Part shown: positions 58,146 through 64,000 of the stretch, in pieces
How positions within the stretch are numbered: the first letter of the stretch is position 1
Layout: every line of letters starts with the position of its first letter
Origin: Ancistrus triradiatus
Lineage: Eukaryota; Chordata; Actinopteri; Siluriformes; Loricariidae
NCBI GenBank assembly: GCA_025084515.1
Contig: JAJAGP010000016.1
Location: forward strand, 1,253,877 to 1,317,876
Length of the DNA stretch: 64,000 nucleotides
Reading direction: 5' to 3'
Made by a program: the position numbers and the translations under genes
Notes under the pieces: generated by a model
Seen by the model: the letters and a program-made list of their open reading frames with translations, nothing else
Told to the model about the DNA's origin: nothing
Databases searched by the model: none

Positions 58146-58300
58146 GTCAAGTCAAGTCAGATCTATTTATATAGCGCTTTTTACAATGGAGCATTGTCTC
58201 AAAGCAACTTTACAAGTTTAGATTATCTCCTAATAACTACGTCCAATCCCAAATTGAGCAAGCCTAGGGGTGACAGTGGCAAGGAAAAACTCCCTAAGAC
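58146..58300 (-). mobile_element. LINE 3' UTR fragment
   Basis: Nearly identical to 27722-27870: caagtcagatctatttatat, agcgctttttacaatggagc, ctcctaataactacgtccaa, then gacagtggcaaggaaaaact. Confidence 0.87.
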
Positions 58301-58657
58301 CTCCATAACACCTAACATCTCATGGACTAGATTGTTCCTAACCCTTTTCTGTAATCACGTGTATTCAGGGTGCCAAAAAGTTTGGAATTCGCTGTAGACA
58401 CTTCAGCCAATGCTTTTTGGTATGCATGGAATCCTTTCTAAAGATCAGAGTTTTTCACATGTATGCTGAAACGGTGCAAAGTACCACAGTTTCAAGGTTT
58501 CACAGTAAATCATTTACTCTGCTTGGAGCATTTTTAAACTTTTGCTGTTTGATTAACTGCTCAGTACAAGTTGCTGGTTGTGGAGCAAAGAATTCAGAGA
58601 CAGTTGAGACTGTACCACACCCTACTGAACATTTCCAGACTTCAGATATAACTCTGC

Positions 58658-58658
<1 letters not shown>
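58301..58658. other. unassigned non-coding sequence
   Basis: Open plus frame running into the microsatellite; no motif. Confidence 0.4.
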
Positions 58659-58695
<37 letters not shown>

Positions 58696-58720
58696 TCTCT
58701 CTCTCTTTCTCTTTCTCTCT

Positions 58721-58753
<33 letters not shown>
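58659..58753. repeat. (GT)n-(CT)n microsatellite
   Basis: (gt)n followed by (ct)n with ttt interruptions. Confidence 0.98.
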
Positions 58754-59248
58754 CCCTGTCCTGTGAGGCTGCAGTGAGAAGTGAGGGAGCGAGAAAGGGA
58801 CAAGAAGATTCCTATAATCATGGCTTTAGAGGAATCAAGGAGGACAGGGGAGGGGAGAGGAGGGGTAGACTGCTCTTGGGTGGGTCTGTCTGTGTTTCTG
58901 TCTCTGTGGGCTGCAACATGTGTGAGTGATCTGAGCTGAGGCTCAGCCCAAAGCTCAAAGTCTCTCAACATGGAAAGACTCTCACAAATCAACTACTGGA
59001 TAATAGTAATGTAGTAATAATAATTCCAATCTCAGATTTTGATTGAACAGTTTACATGCATACCAGTGTCAGAAATCTGATTATACCTGTCATTTACAGA
59101 ACCACTGTAACCTGAGCATTATGTACAGGCATGCGTGAAATGACTTCGTGTCAGGATCACATACCAGGATGCTTGTGAGCTCTGTGAAAGTGAGAGGCAT
59201 GTGCATAGATGTTAAAGGTTTGTTCATTACTTAGAGAAAACTCAGATT
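58754..59248. other. unassigned non-coding sequence
   Basis: No repeat or motif-bearing frame recognised. Confidence 0.45.
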
Positions 59249-59376
59249 TTCAGATTTATTGAGGGAGCATTGTCTCAAAGCAGCTTTAAATTTTTTCTAT
59301 TGTCTTCTAGTATCTAGGTCCAATCACAAATTGAGCAAGTCTAAGGCGACAGTGGCAAAGAATGTTCCAAACGTTA

Positions 59377-60664
59377 CAGTGGGGCAAAAAAAGTATTTAG
59401 TCAGCCACTGATTGTGCAGGTTCTCCTACTTAGAAAGATGAGAGAGGTCTGGAATTTTCATCATAGGTACACTTCTACTATGAGAGACAAAATGAGAAAT
59501 AAAAAATCCAAGAAATCACATTGTAGGATTTTTTAAGAATTTAATTGTAAATTATGGTGGAAAATAAGTATTTGGTCAATAAATTTGGTTCAACTCAATA
59601 CTTTGTAACATAACCTTTGTTGGCAATGACAGAGGCCAAACGTTTCCTGTAAGTCTTCACCAGGTTGGCACACACTGTAGCTGGTATTTTGGCCCATTCC
59701 TCCATGCAGATCTCCTCTAGAGCAGTGATGTTTTGGGGCAACACGGACTTTCAACTCCCTCCACAAATGTTCTATGGGGTTGAGGCCTGGAGACTGGCTA
59801 GGCCACTCCAGGACCTTGAAATGCTTTTTACGGAGCCACTCCATCGTTGCCCGAGCGGTGTGTTTGGGATCATTGTCATGCTGGAAAACCCAGCCACGTT
59901 CCATCTTCAATGTTCTCACTGATGGAAGGAGGTTTTGCTTAAAATCCCATGATACATGGCCCCGTTCATTCTTCCCTTAACACGGATCAGGCATCCTGGT
60001 CCCCTCTGCAGAAAAACAGCCCCAAAGCAGATGTGTCCACCCCCATGCTTCACAGTAGGTATGGTGTTCTTGGGATGCAACTCAGCATTCTTCTTCCTCC
60101 AAACACGAAGAGTTGAGTTTTTAATATAACCAGAAAAATTCTATTTTGGTTTCATCTGACCACATGATATTCTCACAATTCTCCCAATTATATTCACACA
60201 CCGACCTGCTTGCCTATTGTAGATTCACTCTTCCCAGCCTGGTGCAGGTCTACAATTTTATTCCTGGGTCCTTCGACCAGCTCTTTGGTCTTGGCCATTG
60301 TTGAGTTTGGAGTCTGACTGTTTGAGGCTGTGGACAGGTGTCTTTTATACAGATAATGAGGTCAAACAGGTGCCATTAATACAGGTAATGAGTGGAGGAC
60401 AGAAGAGCTTCTTAAAGAAGTTACAGGTCTGTGAGAGCCAGAAATCTTGCTTGTTTGTGGGTGAGCAAATACTTATTTTCCACCATGATTTACAATTAAA
60501 TTCTTTAATCTTGCAATGTTTTCTTGTTTCTTTTTTTTTTTTCTTTTCCATTTTGTCTCTCATAGTTGAAGTGTACCTATGATTAAAATTACAGACCTCT
60601 CTCATCTTTGCAAGTAGGAGAACTTGCACAATCAGTGGCTGACTAAATACTTTTTTCCCCACTG
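59377..60664 (-). mobile_element. Tc1-like transposon, near full outline
   Basis: TA at both borders (59375-59376, 60665-60666). Ends cagtggggcaaaaaaagtat and (reversed) cagtggggaaaaaagtattt. Sub-terminal repeats extend through the gcacaatcagtggctgac and tctctcatctttctaagtag regions on both sides. 1288 bases, shorter than the roughly 1.6 kb usual for the superfamily. Confidence 0.93.
59590..60298 (-). pseudogene. Tc1-like transposase, deleted and frame-shifted
   Basis: Start ATG at 60298: MAKTKELVEGPRNKIVDLHQ, AGKSESTIGKQVGV, then a stop. The second half of the DNA-binding domain and linker are missing. The catalytic domain follows in other frames: NIMWSDETKIEFFW (first Asp), a GGG block near 60050, then QHDNDPKHTARATMEWLRKK (second Asp) and VLEWPSQSPGLNPIEHLW (third, Glu) in a 110-codon frame 59919-59590. 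A frameshift after that leaves the C-terminal sequence (CANLVKTYRKRLASVI type) in the neighbouring frame. All three catalytic acidic residues are visible, but the gene cannot make a full transposase. Confidence 0.9.
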
Positions 60665-60710
60665 TATAAGGACACCTTGGGAGGACCGAGACTCAAAAGG
60701 GACCCATCCT

Positions 60711-60985
60711 ACTTCGATAATGTGTGTAAGGATGACATATGGAAGAGTTAAATTAATGTAATTAATAGGCTTATGGCAAATAAACAGAAGATAAATAAAT
60801 ATTAACATAGAATTTGTAGACTAATAAATTAGAGGTAATGTAATATTGTAAAAAGTATAATAAAATGGAGAATATAAAACTATAGCATATAACACAATAG
60901 TGTAAATGTAAAAAATATTGAAATAATGTAATTTGCGTATCTGCATTATTTTGTCCAATACATAACATCACTGTAGTTTAGCACA
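60711..60985. other. AT-rich unassigned sequence
   Basis: Very AT-rich (aataaataa, taatgtaatattg); no frame or repeat recognised. Confidence 0.45.
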
Positions 60986-60989
60986 TTAA

Positions 60990-61397
60990 ATTAGTGTTTA
61001 TTTTGATGGGGATGCATTCCTGACAAATCCATTATAATTTGAATGTGTTGTTAAACGAGGAGTTTAATATATACTTTATATATTAGAGTATAGCCTTCCT
61101 CAGACCTGCTTAAAATACATAATTAACACAAAGCCCATTTTATAATACTGTTGAACATCTCGCATCATTTATTGAATAATGTATTGAAAGTCAAAGACAA
61201 AATGGTTAGTCCATTGACAGACTGGGGGCACTGCTGCTCAGCTCAAACAGCTGGCTGCTGTCCAGATGTCCAGCATCTATGGGAGAGCATCATACTGTGT
61301 ACTGTGAATACGCTTTCAGCTGAATGTGTATTGATGCGAATTCTGGGATTCCCATTGTCAAGTCGAAAAATCGTACAACGGGGACTACCTGTACCTC
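60990..61397. mobile_element. Tigger-like non-autonomous repeat
   Basis: aaacgaggagtttaatatat, taacacaaagcccattttat and tatgggagagcatcatact have counterparts in 35384-35940. It ends aatcgtacaacggggactac and ctgta, the TIR-like border. Internal gacagactgggggcactgct segment differs from the other copies. Confidence 0.6.
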
Positions 61398-61794
61398 ACT
61401 TTTGTTACAGTTAGATTATGTTGGGTGCAATCAAATGTACTCCAAATATCCTGTTAAACATGAGCTGGGGGAAATGTTGTGACTTTATTTACACTCACTT
61501 ATGTACACTTTTTATGTGCCTTGTATATGGGTTGTATCCTGATAAGACTTTAACCACACGTATTTACAGTTATGTCTCCAGTCAGCCAGACTGAAATCCG
61601 ATTGCTGTGACTCCCGTAATATGGAAATTAGCTCATAAAACTGGACCGCCAACTTCCTGGATTGTATACAGCTCTTATTTGCAAAGGTGCTTGCTACACC
61701 AGGTTCTTTACCTGATCTCTTTAATATCCTTAAGCTTTTCTTCAGTCGTAAATGCAGAAGCAGCCCTAAGAAACCATTTTCCATAACAAACAGT
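61398..61794. other. unassigned non-coding sequence
   Basis: Minus-strand 127-codon frame 61895-61512 enters here from the adjacent Tc1-like fragment; the part in this stretch has no motif. Confidence 0.4.
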
Positions 61795-62170
61795 AAACAT
61801 CCTGATGTATCTGGCACCACGATGTTATCGACAGATCCTTTAAGCCTTGTAAGTTGCAAGGTGGGGCCTCCATGCTTCGAATTTTTGTCCAGCACATCCT
61901 ACAGATGCTCGATTAGCCTGATGTCTTGGGAATTAGGAGGCCAAGTCAGCATGTTGAACTCTTTGTCATGTTCCTCAAACCATTCCTGAATTAGTTTGGT
62001 AGGGGGTTTTACCCTGCCGAAAGGGGCCACTGGAATTGGGGGATACCGTTGCCATCATGGGCTGTACTATCTACGACAATGTTTAGGCAGATGTCAAACG
62101 ATACATCCACATGAATGGCACCACACAAGAGCATCACAATGGCAATCTTATTCACTTCACTTGTATGAGG
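61795..62170 (-). mobile_element. Tc1-like transposon fragment
   Basis: Same family as 53180-53650: gtccagcacatcctacagat, ggaggccaagtcagcatgtt, gaactctttgtcatgttcct, then ccactggaattgggggatac and gacaatgtttaggcag. The minus frame begins LDKNSKHGGPTLQLTRLKGS, an out-of-frame reading of the transposase tail. Confidence 0.72.
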
Positions 62171-62199
62171 TTTTAGTCTTATGGCTGATTGGTGTGTGT

Positions 62200-62880
62200 A
62201 TATAGACACCCTATCCTGAACAACTTAAAGAATGCTTAATCTGCTTAAGACATTTCTTCATGCTAGCACTAATAGCCTAAAACCATGCAACTAAAATCCT
62301 GCTCAAAGGATGTGTAGGTAAATCCTCAACAGTTGTAATAATACCCATGGGGTAAGTAGAGGATTCTTTACATAAATTATTTTAATAAATATGTCCAATG
62401 TCAGTCCTCTAGCTGTTGGATGAAGAGGTGGGTCTTGAGGTGCAGTTTCATTAAAAAAATATGCAATAATTTTTTTAAGTATCTCCATTTTTATTCATGT
62501 TTGTGGAATTCAGTATTTTCATGACTCAAATGATGAAATATCTCATTGGAGTATCGCACTGTTCATTGATTAAATTCAGACTCCTCCTGGTGAACAACAC
62601 AGTGCAGCACAGCATGCAACATCTACTTTTAAGCCCCAAACAGACCTAACAGACACTCTTTGAAGCTTGTGTGTCTCTGGGAGTCTGTGGCGCAAACGTG
62701 TGTGTGTTAAAAAGATAGGCTGAAAGACTAAAGTTAATTGGGCAAACGTTTTTTTTTTTTTAATATGTGTAAGAGACATAAGACATAAGCAGATGCACGG
62801 GCTTCACTGGCAGTGTACGGAGCGTTTTTTTAAAGTTAATAAACTTCTTTGCATTTATTAGGTAGTCCACTTTTGTTTGT
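62200..62880. other. unassigned non-coding sequence
   Basis: T-run at 62750-62762; no repeat or motif-bearing frame recognised. Confidence 0.45.
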
Positions 62881-62892
62881 CGCACCCTGAAG

Positions 62893-63460
62893 ATAGATAG
62901 ATAGATCGATCACTTTATTAATCCCAGAGGGAAATTCGTGTGTTACAGCGGCATAAGTCAAACAAAAAGGGGAGAGCAAAAGCAAGATATAAATAGAGAT
63001 TAGATATAAATATACATAGAGAGCAGGGTTATAATATAATTATAGCAAAAAGTATGATCCTTAGGCAGTAATGACCCGGGACAGTGCAGAAGAGTTGTAC
63101 AGTGTTGATAGCTGTTGTTATAAATGATCTCCTGAACCTCTCCTTGTTACAGTGGAGCTGGATGAGTCTATTACTGAAGGTGCTCCTCTGTCTGATCAGC
63201 AGGTCATGTAGAGGATGTGAAGTGTTGTCCAGAATAGCAGTGATAGCAGAATTTAAGTGATCTCCTTTCAACCACCTCCTCAAAACCATCTAGTGAGCAG
63301 CCCAGAACTGAACCTGCCTTCCCGATCAGTTTGTTGAGCTTATTCTTGTCTCCTTCTCTGATGCTGCTGGCAACTACTGACTGGTAGAAGATCACTAGCA
63401 ATTTGCTGCACACATTAAAGGACCTGAGCTTCCTCAGAAAGTAGAGGAAGCATGGCTTCT
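62893..63460 (-). pseudogene. Rex1-like LINE 3' end (reverse transcriptase C-terminal fragment)
   Basis: Minus strand from about 63460: CFLYFLRKLRSFNVCSKLLV, IFYQSVVASSIREGDKNKLN, KLIGKAGSVLGCSLDGFEEV, VERR, then in the next frame ILDNTSHPLHDLLIRQRSTF, SNRLIQLHCNKERFRRSFIT and TAIN. These blocks (LRKLRSF, NKLIxKAGSVLG, TxxLxDxxHPLH, STFSxRL, RYRxSFLPTAI type) mark Rex1-group reverse-transcriptase C-termini in fish. Relative to that pattern about a dozen residues between SVV and SI (the CWGxS stretch) are deleted, and one frameshift follows. The 3' tail reads aatttccctctgggattaat, aaagtg and a (ATCT)n run. Confidence 0.85.
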
Positions 63461-63598
63461 CTTACGATGATTGGTTGAGATCTCAAAAAAAAATGAGGAA
63501 ACAGAAACTTGATAGACTTCTCAAACATTAATAAATCAGCACCAGTAACTAATACGGTTTATTGCCAGTATTTAGAATAAAAAAAAATAAAATAAGAC

Positions 63599-63919
63599 AT
63601 GGGCTACACGGTAGCTCGGTGGGTAGCGCCATCGCCTCGGGGGAAAGTCCCGGGTTCAATCCCAGGTGGAGTGGTCTGGGTCCTTTCTGTGTGGAGTCTG
63701 CATGTCTTCCCCGTGTCTGTGTGGGTACTTGAGTTATCTCCCACAGTCCAAAGACATGTCAGGTTAATTGGTGTCTGTAAAGTGCCCCTAGTGAGTGTGT
63801 GAGCCCTACGATGGATTGGCGCCCTGTCTAGTGTTGTGTTTGTGCCCTATGCTGCTAACTAGGCACTGGCTCTCCTGTAAACCTGTCCAGGATTAAGCGG
63901 ATAAGAAAGTGAATGAATG
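63599..63919 (+). repeat. tRNA-headed SINE (second family) with target duplication
   Basis: A-box-like tagctcggtgggtagcgcc, B-box-like gggttcaatcccagg, body gtcctttctgtgtggagtct, tttatctcccacagtccaaa type words, tail gtgaatgaatga. aaaataagac is repeated exactly at 63589-63598 and 63920-63929. Confidence 0.9.
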
Positions 63920-64000
63920 AAAATAAGACGTGTTATTATGTAAAAAGGTCTTTTATTAGGCGACACGACCAACTTCAGCTCCAGTGGCGGGATATAAGAA

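Larger units (their letters stand above)
59250..60710 (-). mobile_element. LINE 3' UTR fragment, split by a Tc1 element
   Basis: Left part 59258-59374 (gggagcattgtctcaaagca, ggtccaatcacaaattgagc, gacagtggcaaag). Right part 60667-60710 (ccttgggaggaccgagactc, aaaagggaccca). Joined, they give the order seen without interruption at 27760-27910. Confidence 0.82.

Noticed and set aside
58417..58992. 170-codon plus frame and 116-codon minus frame
   Set aside because: Length comes from the (GT)n-(CT)n tract lacking stops; the flanks have no motif or splice context.
61512..61895. 127-codon minus frame
   Set aside because: Its first part is an out-of-frame reading of a Tc1 transposase tail and the rest has no motif.

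Overview
This window looks like nuclear DNA from a teleost fish. The grounds are: repeated tRNA-headed SINEs whose tail (for example near 51240-51282) has the gtcgctctggataagggcg / tctgctaaatg core of vertebrate V-SINEs; many Tc1/mariner remnants; pogo/Tigger-like and hAT-like MITEs; 3' ends of Rex1- and L2/CR1-group LINEs; and long dinucleotide microsatellites. The species is not determined. An otophysan (catfish, characin or electric fish) is a guess from general familiarity with these repeats. There is no sign of bacterial, organellar or plasmid organisation, and no rRNA, true tRNA gene or CRISPR array.

No complete host protein-coding gene was recognised. The long open frames are transposase or reverse-transcriptase remnants, microsatellite translations or chance ORFs. 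Three places look as if they could belong to a host gene: a CpG-containing first-exon-like stretch ending at a good splice donor (about 5380-5486), a coding-like stretch ending at a donor (about 8195-8493), and an exon-shaped 117-base segment (46686-46802). None can be assigned to a family, and the third lies inside what appears to be a hAT element. The window is best read as intergenic or large-intron DNA.

Layout: 1-8 kb holds mostly unassigned sequence, V-SINEs, a palindromic MITE (4281-4564) and the promoter-like stretch. 8.7-10.4 kb is a decayed Tc1 element with a second Tc1 fragment inside it in the opposite orientation. 11.9-21.3 kb is a run of hAT pieces, SINEs, a LINE end and a pogo MITE sitting in a hAT MITE. 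23.0-25.1 kb is a Tc1-like transposon split by a LINE. 26.8-29.0 kb is another Tc1-like element split by a hAT piece and a LINE. 30.4-37.8 kb has further hAT MITEs, SINEs and a Tigger-like repeat. 39.5-42.8 kb has pogo and Tigger MITEs. 44.2-49.96 kb is a dense cluster: microsatellite, Tc1 with long inverted repeats, hAT, BED-finger remnant, pogo MITE, LINE end, large compound microsatellite and another Tc1. 50.8-53.9 kb has head-to-head SINEs, a probable solo LTR (52753-53151) and a Tc1 fragment. 56.0-57.8 kb is a hAT element with a perfect 8-base target duplication. 59.2-60.7 kb is a LINE end split by a Tc1 element. 62.9-64.0 kb has a Rex1-like LINE end and a SINE with clear target duplications.

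The elements do not form a pathway. What they record is an order of insertion, readable from nesting and target-site duplications. The most informative single observations are the three pogo MITE copies that all keep the same DNA-binding-domain fragment, the several datable nested insertions, and the solo LTR with visible TATA and polyadenylation signals.
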